This document shows positions 43,322 to 51,154 of a stretch of 64,000 nt of DNA, one piece after another. How positions within the stretch are numbered: position 1 is the first letter of the stretch; each line of letters begins with the position of its first letter. Under the pieces are notes generated by a model that searched no databases, was not told where the DNA came from, and saw only the letters and a list, made by a program, of their open reading frames with translations. Source of the DNA: RFSX01 sp964567435 (lineage in GTDB: Bacteria; Bacteroidota; Bacteroidia; Chitinophagales; Saprospiraceae); contig CAZMMQ010000006.1 of the NCBI GenBank assembly GCA_964567435.1, positions 34,369-98,368 on the forward strand, given 5' to 3'. The position numbers and the translations under genes are program-made.

Positions 43322-44884
43322 GTAGGCTAGAGTCGGGCGCTGATCTCTTATAAATTGTAGTGCCTTTTCTACATATATATCATTCTCATTAAGAAATTGC
43401 AGATATGCTAAGTCATTGAGTTGCATCTTCTGATAGGAATTCCAAATCTCTTTTTCGAGATTTTTTTGACAATTTAATTTTTCAGGAACAAATGAATCTT
43501 GGTCAAAATATTCAGCAACAAATAAATTATATTCTTCAACAGTCAACTCTCCTCTTCCAATATTTACTGATTGGTTTTTTTTCATTTTATAAAGTAGATA
43601 GAAATCTATATAATACCAATAATCATAACAAGAGAAACTAACATTAGAAGGTAGAGTTTGATCTGGATTAATGCCATTCCCACTAGTCATACTTCTAGAC
43701 AACACCTTAGTTTGATATACGTTTGTGTCTGCTTTGAAGTTATTATTATCACTACTATACGATTTCTGAATTAGTCTACCACTAGGCGTATAATACTTAG
43801 CAACAGTTAATCTGAGTGCCCCACCATTCTTTAGAGGATAAATTTCCTGAACGAGACCCTTACCATAGCTTGTTTGTCCTATCACTATACCTCTATCCCA
43901 ATCTTGAATAGCTCCAGATAATATTTCACTACCTGATGCCGAATACTCGTCTATAAGCACAGCTACCTTATCTATGTTATAAAATGCATTCCCTGTCGAT
44001 CTAAATTCCTTTTTCTTTTGATTAAGCCCTTCCGTATAAGTAAGCAGCTGATCCTTATCCTTGAAGAGTTGTGAGAGAATCTTAATAGCTTGTGGTAGGA
44101 ACCCTCCAGGGTTTTCTCGAAGGTCTAAAACTAAATTAAGAGATTGACGATCGTCCTTAAGTTTCTCTATTGATTCAATAAATTGCTCATAAGTGTTTGC
44201 ACTAAATCGAGATAGCTTTAGGTATGCGGTCTCTTTATCCAATAGATAGCAGATACTAGCAGATGGTACTTCTATTTCGCCTATATCTACCGAAACATTA
44301 TATATCTGACCATTCAGTTTCATCAATTCCAGATCTACTTTACTCTTATTCGCTGCTTTCAGATGCTTTCTAATTTCTTCAAAACCAAAGTCCTGCCCAG
44401 CAACTTCATTATCCTCTACAGAAATAAATGCATCTCCAACTTCTAATCCAGCTCTTGCTGCAGGCCCTCTTTCCTGAATCTTTGATATATAAAATGTATC
44501 CTGAAGTTTGATTGATTCGATACCGATCCCCCTATATTCACCTTGCATTCGTTCGTTATGTCCATCAAGTTCGTCAGGTGAAATGTAACTAGAATGGGGA
44601 TCGAGTTCTGATAACATATTATCAATCATATTGATTGTCATCTGCTCAGTCTCTATTGAATCTACATATTTGTTTTCTATGAATCTGATTATCTCTTCTA
44701 CCCTACCATCTCCTTGGACGGTACTTGAATGTGCATCAATAGTGCTCACCACTTCTTTTGATAGCAATGAATAATCACCGTGCGAAAAATCCATATTGTA
44801 TCCAGCAATTAAGCCAATTGCCGCGGATATGCCTATCAAAAATGGTTCCCAGTATCTTGGTTTGTGGTTTTGCGATTGCGCCAT
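43304..44884 (-). CDS. S41-family C-terminal processing peptidase
   Basis: A 526-residue protease with one N-terminal membrane anchor (FLIGISAAIGLIAGYNM at ~16-32). It has a PDZ domain at ~90-180 (EYRGIGIESIKLQDTFYISK, RGPAARAGLEVGDAFISVE) and the tail-specific protease core, with catalytic Ser in IDEYSASGSEILSGAI and Lys in GQTSYGKGLVQEIYP. It cleaves C-terminal tails of envelope proteins in the periplasm. Length and order match CtpA-like enzymes of Bacteroidota. A TAGCTTTG promoter box lies 26 bases upstream. Confidence 0.92.
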   Translation of the reverse strand: MAQSQNHKPRYWEPFLIGISAAIGLIAGYNMDFSHGDYSLLSKEVVSTIDAHSSTVQGDGRVEEIIRFIENKYVDSIETEQMTINMIDNMLSELDPHSSYISPDELDGHNERMQGEYRGIGIESIKLQDTFYISKIQERGPAARAGLEVGDAFISVEDNEVAGQDFGFEEIRKHLKAANKSKVDLELMKLNGQIYNVSVDIGEIEVPSASICYLLDKETAYLKLSRFSANTYEQFIESIEKLKDDRQSLNLVLDLRENPGGFLPQAIKILSQLFKDKDQLLTYTEGLNQKKKEFRSTGNAFYNIDKVAVLIDEYSASGSEILSGAIQDWDRGIVIGQTSYGKGLVQEIYPLKNGGALRLTVAKYYTPSGRLIQKSYSSDNNNFKADTNVYQTKVLSRSMTSGNGINPDQTLPSNVSFSCYDYWYYIDFYLLYKMKKNQSVNIGRGELTVEEYNLFVAEYFDQDSFVPEKLNCQKNLEKEIWNSYQKMQLNDLAYLQFLNENDIYVEKALQFIRDQRPTLAYLSDEK

Positions 44885-44910
44885 TAATTGTAGTTATACT
44901 TAATTCTCAT

Positions 44911-44918
44911 CAAAGCTA
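44911..44918 (-). promoter_or_regulatory. Candidate -7 box (TAGCTTTG) for the S41 peptidase
   Basis: Minus-strand TAnnTTTG match 26 bases upstream of the ATG. Confidence 0.55.
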
Positions 44919-44999
44919 CCATCTTATTTATTAAATAATTTTTTGTATTTATCTATTTTTAAATAGAAATCATCAAACTTAATATCAATTATATATCTG

Positions 45000-45467
45000 A
45001 TGAAAAGTAATAATATAGACGAGACGGATATAAATATACTATCCAAATTGATGCATGATGCAAAAATCACCTATGCAGAGATAGGAAAAGAACTATTTAT
45101 ATCTGCGGGGACAGTCCATGTACGTATAAAAAAAATGATGGAAGCTGGCATTATTCTGAATACCCAAATGCAAGTGGACTATCAAAAGTTGGGTTATGAT
45201 ATTACCGCCTTTTTAGGGATTTATCTAGAGAAGAGCAATTTATATGATGATGTATCAGCCCAGATTAGTCTAATACCCGAGGTTTTAGAAGCCCATTATA
45301 CAACTGGGACCTATAGTATCTTTGCAAAAGTAATGGCGACAAGTACTGATCATCTCAGAAGAATCATTTCTGATAATATTCAAAAGATCGAGGGTATCCA
45401 GAGGACGGAGACATTCATCTCACTACATAAAAGTATGGAGAGACCACTTACATTGGTCTCTCCATAA
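45000..45467 (+). CDS. Lrp/AsnC-family transcriptional regulator
   Basis: A 155-residue regulator. An N-terminal winged helix-turn-helix (DETDINILSKLMHDAKITYA, then EIGKELFISAGTVHVRIKKM at ~27-46) is joined to an AsnC/RAM ligand-binding domain (ITAFLGIYLEKSN, VLEAHYTTGTYSIFAKV, IEGIQRTETFISL). Such proteins sense amino acids or related effectors; the effector here is unknown. The final codons form the right arm of a perfect 12-bp hairpin, so the gene's end doubles as a terminator. It converges on sigA with a 30-base gap. Confidence 0.93.
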   Translation: MKSNNIDETDINILSKLMHDAKITYAEIGKELFISAGTVHVRIKKMMEAGIILNTQMQVDYQKLGYDITAFLGIYLEKSNLYDDVSAQISLIPEVLEAHYTTGTYSIFAKVMATSTDHLRRIISDNIQKIEGIQRTETFISLHKSMERPLTLVSP

Positions 45468-45470
45468 ATT
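45434..45470 (+). terminator. Terminator hairpin embedded in the 3' end of the Lrp gene
   Basis: TATGGAGAGACC (45434-45445) pairs perfectly with GGTCTCTCCATA (45455-45466) around a 9-base loop; AATTTTAATT follows. The stem lies within the coding sequence for MERPLTLVSP and the stop codon. On the other strand it is followed by CTTTTATG, so it may also end sigA transcription. Confidence 0.7.
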
Positions 45471-45497
45471 TTAATTGTAGATTATATTCTTTCTTAC

Positions 45498-46367
45498 TTA
45501 AACTCCCAAATAGTGCTTAAGCAGCTTACTTCTTGAGGCTGATCTCAATTTGTTGATTGCTTTATCTTTTATTTGTCTGACTCTTTCTCTTGTCAGGCCA
45601 AATCTATCTCCTATGTCTTCTAATGACATTGGATGCTCTATACCAATACCAAAGTACAACTTGATGACATCGCATTGTCTCTCAGTAAGCGTATTCAATG
45701 ATCTTTCGATTTCTCTTCTTAAAGATTCAGAGTATTCTAATTTTGAATCTGTACCAGGTGTTCCAACATTTTCCAAAACATCTAGTAATGAATTGTCCTC
45801 TCCATCTACAAAAGGGGCATCCATAGATACGTGTCTAGCCGCTACTCCTAGAGTTGTTTCAACTTCATCAGCTGATATCTCAAGTAGCTCAGCTAACTCA
45901 TCCGAGGATGGTTCTCTTTCGTACTCTTGCTCTAATTCTGAAAAAGCTCTATTTATTTTATTTAGAGATCCTACTTTATTGAGAGGGAGTCTAACTATCC
46001 TTGATTGCTCAGCTAGAGCCTGCAAGATCGATTGTCTTATCCACCATACGGCGTAAGAAATGAACTTAAATCCTCTTGTCTCATCAAATCGTTGAGCAGC
46101 TTTGATAAGTCCTAAGTTACCCTCATTGATCAAGTCACTCAGTGACAGACCTTGATTTTGGTATTGTTTCGCCACTGAAACGACGAATCTTAAGTTTGCT
46201 TTAGTAAGTCTTTCTAATGCATCTTGATCACCATCTTTTATTTTCTTGGCGAGATCCACTTCTTCTTCTGGAGTTAGAAGATCGACTTTTCCGATTTCTT
46301 GTAAATATTTTTCTAGGGATTGCGATTCACGATTAGTGATCGACTTGGTAATCTTCAGCTGCCTCAT
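45498..46367 (-). CDS. rpoD: Primary RNA polymerase sigma factor (sigma-A/RpoD, Bacteroidota type)
   Basis: A 289-residue sigma-70 factor starting at ATG 46367 (MRQLKITKSITNRESQSLEK), a start conserved in Bacteroidota. Region 1.2 is SLEKYLQEIGKVDLLTPEEE, region 2 holds ANLRFVVSVAKQYQNQGLSL and DLINEGNLGLIKAAQRFDET with FISYAVWWIRQSI, and region 4 has MSLEDIGDRFGLTRERVRQI. Region 1.1 and the non-conserved insert are absent, as usual for the phylum, and this protein reads the TAnnTTTG promoters seen across the window. Its own upstream region carries such a box (TATTTTTG), suggesting autoregulation. Confidence 0.96.
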   Translation of the reverse strand: MRQLKITKSITNRESQSLEKYLQEIGKVDLLTPEEEVDLAKKIKDGDQDALERLTKANLRFVVSVAKQYQNQGLSLSDLINEGNLGLIKAAQRFDETRGFKFISYAVWWIRQSILQALAEQSRIVRLPLNKVGSLNKINRAFSELEQEYEREPSSDELAELLEISADEVETTLGVAARHVSMDAPFVDGEDNSLLDVLENVGTPGTDSKLEYSESLRREIERSLNTLTERQCDVIKLYFGIGIEHPMSLEDIGDRFGLTRERVRQIKDKAINKLRSASRSKLLKHYLGV

Positions 46368-46401
46368 CAACTAAGTTTTATTATTCTCAAATTAAGTTCG
46401 T

Positions 46402-46409
46402 CAAAAATA
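46402..46409 (-). promoter_or_regulatory. Candidate -7 box (TATTTTTG) for sigma-A
   Basis: Minus-strand TAnnTTTG match 35 bases upstream of the sigA ATG. Confidence 0.5.
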
Positions 46410-46598
46410 TAACTATCTGAGTCAATTAGCAATACGATAACAGCTTAGATAGATTTAATAGATTGATGCTATATAAACAAAAAAAGTGCCTAAATAATCA
46501 CAATTCTGCTCAGATGTTATGATATGATGCAGATATCATCTATATTTTCCGCCGCACTGAATGGAAAACCAAACAGTTATACAATAAAAAATTATCTA

Positions 46599-46979
46599 AT
46601 GAGTAGGGTGAAAATTGAGATGGAATTTATTTTTAGAGCATCTCCAAGCATATTACATCAGTTTCTGACACTCCCAGAAAATCTAGTCCGTTGGTTTGCA
46701 GATGGTGTAGATATCAGTGATGATGTCTATACTTTCAGTTGGGAAGGATCTGAAGAGAAAGCTATGTTGCTAGATGACATAGAAGAAGAAAGACTTCGTT
46801 TTAAGTGGTTGGATTCAGGAGAAGAAAACGAATACTTCGAATTTCGCATGTATAAGTCAGATATTACAAGACAGACTATCCTAGAAATAACTGACTTTTG
46901 TGATGATGATGAGGTAGGTGAGCAACAAGATTTATGGTCAACACAGATTGAAGCTCTCCACTTGGCTTGTGGCGGATAG
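46599..46979 (+). CDS. START-like (AHSA1-type) domain protein
   Basis: A 126-residue protein; ATG 46599 (MSRVKIEMEFIFRASPSILH) is chosen over an upstream ATG because it gives the family N-terminus. It is the small Bacteroidota START/SRPBCC-like protein, with NLVRWFADGVDISDDVYTFSWEG at ~29-51 split as LVRWFADGV and YTFSWEGSEEKA, then LRFKWLDSGEENEYFEFRM and a C-terminal LWSTQIEALHLACGG helix. The fold forms a hydrophobic ligand pocket; ligand unknown. It lies divergent from sigA. Confidence 0.8.
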   Translation: MSRVKIEMEFIFRASPSILHQFLTLPENLVRWFADGVDISDDVYTFSWEGSEEKAMLLDDIEEERLRFKWLDSGEENEYFEFRMYKSDITRQTILEITDFCDDDEVGEQQDLWSTQIEALHLACGG

Positions 46980-47014
46980 GAGAAGAATAGTCTTATGAAT
47001 TTGAAATTTCTTAA

Positions 47015-47431
47015 ATGAGTCTGGTATTTCCTGATTTAGCCGCTTTAATCTTAAGAGTTGGTTTTGGATTATATATGCTACTTGGACATGGCATAAGTAA
47101 GCTTATGATGCTTACAAGCGGTGGAGATATACAATTTCCTTCGTTAGTTGGTATACCTTCTTCGGTATGTCTTGGGTTGGCTGTATTTGCTGAGTTTCTT
47201 GCGTGCATACTTATTATTATAGGCTACAAAACAAGATTGGCAGCATTACCTGTTATTATCACGATGGCCATAGCTGCATTTATGATTCATGGAGGAGATC
47301 CATTTTTTATGCAAAATGCAGAGTCTGGCTCAAAAGAGCCAGCAATGTTATATTTAATTGGGTTTGTTGCGATCTACCTACTTGGTTCTGGCAAGTATTC
47401 TGTAGATGACAAATTGGACAGTGTCATCTAA
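47015..47431 (+). CDS. DoxX-family membrane protein
   Basis: A 138-residue protein with four transmembrane helices (LAALILRVGFGLYMLLGHGI, VCLGLAVFAEFLACILIIIG, LAALPVIITMAIAAFMIHGG, PAMLYLIGFVAIYLLGSGKY). The LRVGFGLYMLLGHGISKL start and the AEFLACILIIIGYKTRLAAL segment match the DoxX family, linked to quinone or thiol oxidation in some relatives. Function here is undetermined. It lies 35 bases after the START-like gene. Confidence 0.85.
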   Translation: MSLVFPDLAALILRVGFGLYMLLGHGISKLMMLTSGGDIQFPSLVGIPSSVCLGLAVFAEFLACILIIIGYKTRLAALPVIITMAIAAFMIHGGDPFFMQNAESGSKEPAMLYLIGFVAIYLLGSGKYSVDDKLDSVI

Positions 47432-47436
47432 TCAAT

Positions 47437-48390
47437 TTAATATACTGGCTTTCTATCAAAATGATGCTCAGCTGAAATATGTCTTACCGTACCTGACTTA
47501 CTCCTCATTACTATTGAATGTGTAATAGCACCCCAAGGTCTAAATTGTACACCTTTCAATAAAGATCCGTCAGTCACACCAGTGGCTACAAAAAACACAT
47601 CACCTTTAGCTAATTCCTCCATGGCATAGACCTTCGTTATATCTTCTACACCCATCTTTCTAGCTCTTTCTATATCCCCATCGTTTCTTGGAACCAGCAC
47701 TCCCTGAAAGTCACCTTTAATACATTTCATTGCTGCCGCTGCAATAACTCCTTCTGGTGCACCCCCAGTTCCTAGCATTAAGTCTATACCTGTGTTCGGT
47801 AGTGCTGTAGCTATCGCCGCAGAAACATCACCATCCCCTATCAGATATATTCTGGCTCCTGCATCTCGGACTTCTCGTATTAGCTCCTCATGGCGCGGCC
47901 GATCCAAAATGATTACAGTCAAATCTTCTATCTGACAATTCTTCTTTTTTGCAAGCCTTGTCAGATTTTCGGTTGGGGCTGCATTAATATCTAGTATGTC
48001 TCTCCCTATCGGTCCAACTGCAATTTTTTTCATATAAATATCAGGCGCATTCAGTAGGCAGCCTTTACGTCCTATCGCCATAACAGAGATCGCATTATTA
48101 CCACCCTGAGCGCAAATCGTAGTTCCTTCTAGTGGATCAAGTGCAATCTCTAATTCTGGCCCTTCACCTGTTCCAACTTTTTCACCTATATATAACATTG
48201 GTGCCTCATCCCGTTCACCCTCTCCAATAACAACTGTCCCATTGAAGGTAATTGTCTCCAACATCTTTCTCATCCCATCAACCGCCGCTTGGTCTGCAGC
48301 CTTCTCATCTCCTCTTCCCATCCATCTTGCAGAATTCAAAGCTGCTATTTCAGTGACTCTTACAAATTCTAACGCTAAATTTCTATTCAT
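47437..48390 (-). CDS. glpX: Class II fructose-1,6-bisphosphatase
   Basis: A 317-residue lithium-sensitive phosphatase starting at ATG 48390 (MNRNLALEFVRVTEIAALNS); a promoter box at 48407 lies between this and an upstream in-frame ATG, which supports the shorter form. Motifs: WMGRGDEKAADQAAVDGM at ~22-39, VVIGEGERDEAPMLYIGE (metal ligands Glu/Asp) and the DPLEGTTICAQG loop at ~84-95, plus LMLGTGGAPEGVIAAAAMK. It converts fructose-1,6-bisphosphate to fructose-6-phosphate in gluconeogenesis. Confidence 0.95.
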   Translation of the reverse strand: MNRNLALEFVRVTEIAALNSARWMGRGDEKAADQAAVDGMRKMLETITFNGTVVIGEGERDEAPMLYIGEKVGTGEGPELEIALDPLEGTTICAQGGNNAISVMAIGRKGCLLNAPDIYMKKIAVGPIGRDILDINAAPTENLTRLAKKKNCQIEDLTVIILDRPRHEELIREVRDAGARIYLIGDGDVSAAIATALPNTGIDLMLGTGGAPEGVIAAAAMKCIKGDFQGVLVPRNDGDIERARKMGVEDITKVYAMEELAKGDVFFVATGVTDGSLLKGVQFRPWGAITHSIVMRSKSGTVRHISAEHHFDRKPVY

Positions 48391-48406
48391 GCTCTTAATT
48401 TGATTC

Positions 48407-48414
48407 CAAAAGTA
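48407..48414 (-). promoter_or_regulatory. Candidate -7 box (TACTTTTG) for glpX
   Basis: Minus-strand perfect TAnnTTTG match 17 bases upstream of the preferred glpX ATG. Confidence 0.6.
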
Positions 48415-48463
48415 CAATCTTGTATTGGCCAAACATATTATAAAAGTCCCAAATACAATAAAA

Positions 48464-48488
48464 CCCCTGATTGAAATCCAATCAGAGG
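48464..48488 (-). terminator. Intrinsic terminator after the small basic protein
   Basis: On the minus strand CTGATTG pairs with CAATCAG around a 5-base loop, with further outer G:C pairs, then TTTTATTG. It ends the 75-residue gene at 48517. Confidence 0.7.
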
Positions 48489-48516
48489 CTCTATTTATCT
48501 TTTATCTATGCGAATT

Positions 48517-48744
48517 CTAAGCTTCGTCTTCTTTTTCAAAATTGTCTTCTATAAATTTCTTTCCATCCCATTTACCTAACCACTCGCAATTCTCTTTTTG
48601 TGTCTTAAGGTATTGCTTATAGGCATCTAAAGCTTGCTTTTTATCCACCCTCTTTATGGTTATATTATTATTATATCCCTTCTTGATGTTGAAATAATAC
48701 AGTCCTTTTCCAAATTCGAATTTCTTAGTACGTGGTCTAGCCAT
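48517..48744 (-). CDS. Small conserved-looking protein, unknown function
   Basis: A 75-residue soluble protein starting at ATG 48744 (MARPRTKKFEFGKGLYYFNI). It is basic in the first half and acidic at the C-terminus (DGKKFIEDNFEKEDEA), with a central helix KKQALDAYKQYLKTQKENCEWLG. Coding is supported by amino acid composition, a clean start and a good terminator just downstream. I do not recognise the family. It stands between glpX and hutI on the same strand. Confidence 0.65.
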   Translation of the reverse strand: MARPRTKKFEFGKGLYYFNIKKGYNNNITIKRVDKKQALDAYKQYLKTQKENCEWLGKWDGKKFIEDNFEKEDEA

Positions 48745-48901
48745 AAAAAATGTTTTGATCAATTAATTGAGTGCTCAGCTTGATTATATTTACTAAGCTT
48801 AATTCCCTAAACGATTCAAACGATAAAACACTCTCAAAAATTTCAATCTCCTTGACTTTCTTCAGTATACTGAAGCCTACCAACAAAATCACAATCGATG
48901 A

Positions 48902-50131
48902 TTATTTCACCATATCTCCGTTCTTAATTACAATGTTTGGTACTAATCCGCCTTGACGATATAGTATTTCTCTGTAATCACTCACCTCAAACAATATAAT
49001 ATCGGCATTTTTTTCACTATTCAGCACACCCCTGTCCCTGAGATTCAATGCTTTGGCAGCCCTAGACGTGATGCCAGCTAAAACTTCCGCATTACTTAAT
49101 TTCTGAAAAGTGGCTAATATGGAGGCTTGGACTAGTAAATCGCCCATTGGCGCAGAACCAGGATTCCAATCTGATGCAATTGCTACTTGGCCTCCTGCAT
49201 CCAGAATAGCTCTGGCAGGAGCAAATTCACATCCAAGACCAATACTAGCTCCAGGTAAGACCACAGATACTGTATTACTGTTGCCCAGCATTTTTATTTC
49301 CTCAGGGCCACTCGCCTCTAAATGATCTACACTGACTGCATCATACGCCACTCCCAAAGCAGAACCCCCAGAGGAAAACTGATCAGCATGTAAAGTGATA
49401 TCCATACTCATTTTTTGAGCAGCATCTAAATAAGGCCTAATATTATCTTTTGTGAATGCCTCATCTTCAACGAATGCATCAATTCTGTTTGACAGATTTT
49501 CGGTTTTAATAATTGGAATTAACTCATTTATTATCAATTGCAGATAGCCATTAGTATCACCTTTGAATTCTTTGGGCACTATATGAGCAGCAAGACAAGT
49601 AGGCAATAAGTCTACTTTAAGTATTTCATTGGCTCTTTTTATCGCTCGCAACATTTTTAACTCACTATCCAGATTTAGGCCATATCCAGATTTAACCTCA
49701 ATCGTAGTTATACCCTTTGATAATAAGAGATTTGCTCGATACTTTAATCCTGCGAGTAGTTCATCCACATTGGCCTCCCTAGTTGAGGTGACTGTATCCC
49801 ATATACCACCTCCTTCTTTGGCTATTTCCAAATAAGTTTTACCTGCTATGCGCATAGAAAAGTCTCTTGCCCGAGAACCAGCAAAACATATATGTGTATG
49901 ACAATCAATAAAACCTGGCAACGCCACATACTTTGATTCTAACTTCTTTAAAGGCAGCTTTCCTCTTTTAGTGAGTGCATCGTAAGGAGCAATTTCAACT
50001 ATTATTCCTTCTCTAACATGGATTCCAGCATCATATATTATCTCCATCTGAGTATCGGAGATAGGACCCTTTAGTGGGAGATTAGTCATAGGAAGTAATT
50101 GTGATATAGGTCCTATGATATATTCACTCAT
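48902..50131 (-). CDS. hutI: Imidazolonepropionase
   Basis: A 409-residue metal-dependent amidohydrolase of histidine degradation, which converts 4-imidazolone-5-propionate to formiminoglutamate. The metal site is seen in FIDCHTHICFAGSRARDFSM at ~74-93. TTIEVKSGYGLNLDSELKML, MDITLHADQFSSGGSALG and the IASDWNPGSAPMGDLLVQ segment (Asp ligand) follow, all typical of HutI. Length is standard. No other hut gene is in the window; tRNA-Lys lies just upstream on the same strand. Confidence 0.94.
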   Translation of the reverse strand: MSEYIIGPISQLLPMTNLPLKGPISDTQMEIIYDAGIHVREGIIVEIAPYDALTKRGKLPLKKLESKYVALPGFIDCHTHICFAGSRARDFSMRIAGKTYLEIAKEGGGIWDTVTSTREANVDELLAGLKYRANLLLSKGITTIEVKSGYGLNLDSELKMLRAIKRANEILKVDLLPTCLAAHIVPKEFKGDTNGYLQLIINELIPIIKTENLSNRIDAFVEDEAFTKDNIRPYLDAAQKMSMDITLHADQFSSGGSALGVAYDAVSVDHLEASGPEEIKMLGNSNTVSVVLPGASIGLGCEFAPARAILDAGGQVAIASDWNPGSAPMGDLLVQASILATFQKLSNAEVLAGITSRAAKALNLRDRGVLNSEKNADIILFEVSDYREILYRQGGLVPNIVIKNGDMVK

Positions 50132-50192
50132 TGTTAAAAATTTATAATTGACTAACTCTTTGAGGTTAAGAGGCCTTTTTTAAACAAAGAAA

Positions 50193-50218
50193 ACCTTCGC
50201 TACAAATATAACGAAGGT
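50193..50218 (-). terminator. Terminator downstream of tRNA-Lys
   Basis: On the minus strand ACCTTCG pairs with CGAAGGT around a 12-base loop and is followed by TTTCTTTG, four bases past the tRNA 3' end. Confidence 0.65.
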
Positions 50219-50221
50219 CTC

Positions 50222-50297
50222 TGGTGACCGGTCTGGGGCTCGAACCCAGGACCCACGCCTTAAAAGGGCGTTGCTCTACCAACTGAGCTAACCGGTC
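50222..50297 (-). tRNA. tRNA-Lys (anticodon UUU)
   Basis: The minus strand folds as a complete cloverleaf: acceptor GACCGGT/ACCGGTC, D-arm GCTCAGTTGGTAGAGC, anticodon stem ACGCC/GGCGT with loop CTTTTAA (anticodon TTT), T-arm CTGGG-TTCGAGC-CCCAG, discriminator A and an encoded CCA. The length is 76 bases with CCA. Confidence 0.97.
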
Positions 50298-50321
50298 TGA
50301 GTATTTTTTCAAAAAGTTGTG

Positions 50322-50329
50322 CAAAGATA
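50322..50329 (-). promoter_or_regulatory. Candidate -7 box (TATCTTTG) for tRNA-Lys
   Basis: Minus-strand TAnnTTTG match 24 bases upstream of the tRNA 5' end; a GTTG that could serve as -33 lies about 19 bases further upstream. Confidence 0.6.
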
Positions 50330-50396
50330 AAGTCTATTTTAACAAACACAACTTAGTCTTGATAAACTTTCTGGAAGAATCAAAATCTTGTATTTT

Positions 50397-50774
50397 CTAT
50401 TCTTGTTCAGAACTCAGTGTCTTCTCTATTTCTTCCATGAAGATGAAGTCAATTGATTCCTCTACCGTTGGTATTATTTTGAAAATGGTCTCTAATCTGG
50501 AAATTTCAATTAATTTCTTGACACTTGGATGAGCTATTCCTGTCAGAACAAAGGTGCCTTGATCGTTCCACAACCGATTGGCAGTTAGAATAGCACTGAG
50601 GCCTGAACTATCGACATATTTTACATCGGTTAAATCTAAAATAAGATTTTTGACCCCTTCATTACAAAGAAATACAAATTCAGATTTCAAGTCAGGTGCA
50701 ATAAGTGAATTTAAGTTCTCCTCATTTAATTGAAGAAGAGAATATTTTTCTTGCTTGTCTATTACAAACTTCAT
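50397..50774 (-). CDS. STAS-domain protein (anti-sigma factor antagonist type)
   Basis: A 125-residue STAS protein. The central LILDLTDVKYVDSSGLSAIL (~64-83) carries the conserved DSSGL with the serine that is phosphorylated by partner kinases in SpoIIAA-like proteins, followed by GTFVLTGIAHPSVKKLIEIS. The C-terminal end is acidic (MEEIEKTLSSEQE). It may act in a partner-switch; no anti-sigma kinase adjoins it. Confidence 0.87.
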   Translation of the reverse strand: MKFVIDKQEKYSLLQLNEENLNSLIAPDLKSEFVFLCNEGVKNLILDLTDVKYVDSSGLSAILTANRLWNDQGTFVLTGIAHPSVKKLIEISRLETIFKIIPTVEESIDFIFMEEIEKTLSSEQE

Positions 50775-51154
50775 ATTCTGTTGTTTGAAGGTTGGTTTTT
50801 GATATTTCTTCTAAATCTAAAAGCGGCGTAAAATTAGCTGTTTGGTTGAAGTTTTACATACTATCTGCCATTTTTACTGAGAATGACGGTTTACAGCCCT
50901 TTTTTCTTTCAAGATTAGAGTCTATTAGACATATTGTTGGATATTTTGATCTATATCTGTGACAGGATGTCTGATTAAAGTATGTGGAATGGTTTTAGAG
51001 CTAAGGTACATCAGGTATTCTTTTCTATTTCATATAGATAATTGTTATAATATTACTTTTGAAGTAAACGAAGAGATGAGTTAATTTTTTGCAAAAGCTA
51101 ACTTGTTTTGATACCAATTGAGAATAAGAATGTTAATAGGATTAAATTAGTGAC
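50775..51154 (+). other. Divergent intergenic region upstream of clpC
   Basis: A 380-base AT-rich gap between the STAS gene and clpC. It holds a clpC -7 box at 51054 and otherwise no credible ORF, RNA or hairpin terminator. A short GTTTTAGAGCTA string at 50992 looks like a Cas9 repeat start but is unique and has no partner. Confidence 0.5.
51054..51061 (+). promoter_or_regulatory. Candidate -7 box (TACTTTTG) for clpC
   Basis: Perfect TAnnTTTG match 93 bases upstream of the clpC ATG, leaving a leader of about 85 bases. Confidence 0.55.

Noticed and set aside
48391..48432. 14-residue N-terminal extension of class II fructose bisphosphatase
   Set aside because: The extension would include a perfect TACTTTTG promoter box at 48407; the ATG at 48390 fits the family.
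50992..51003. GTTTTAGAGCTA, identical to the start of a known Cas9-type CRISPR repeat
   Set aside because: Single 12-base match with no second copy, no spacer pattern and no cas gene; chance in AT-rich DNA.
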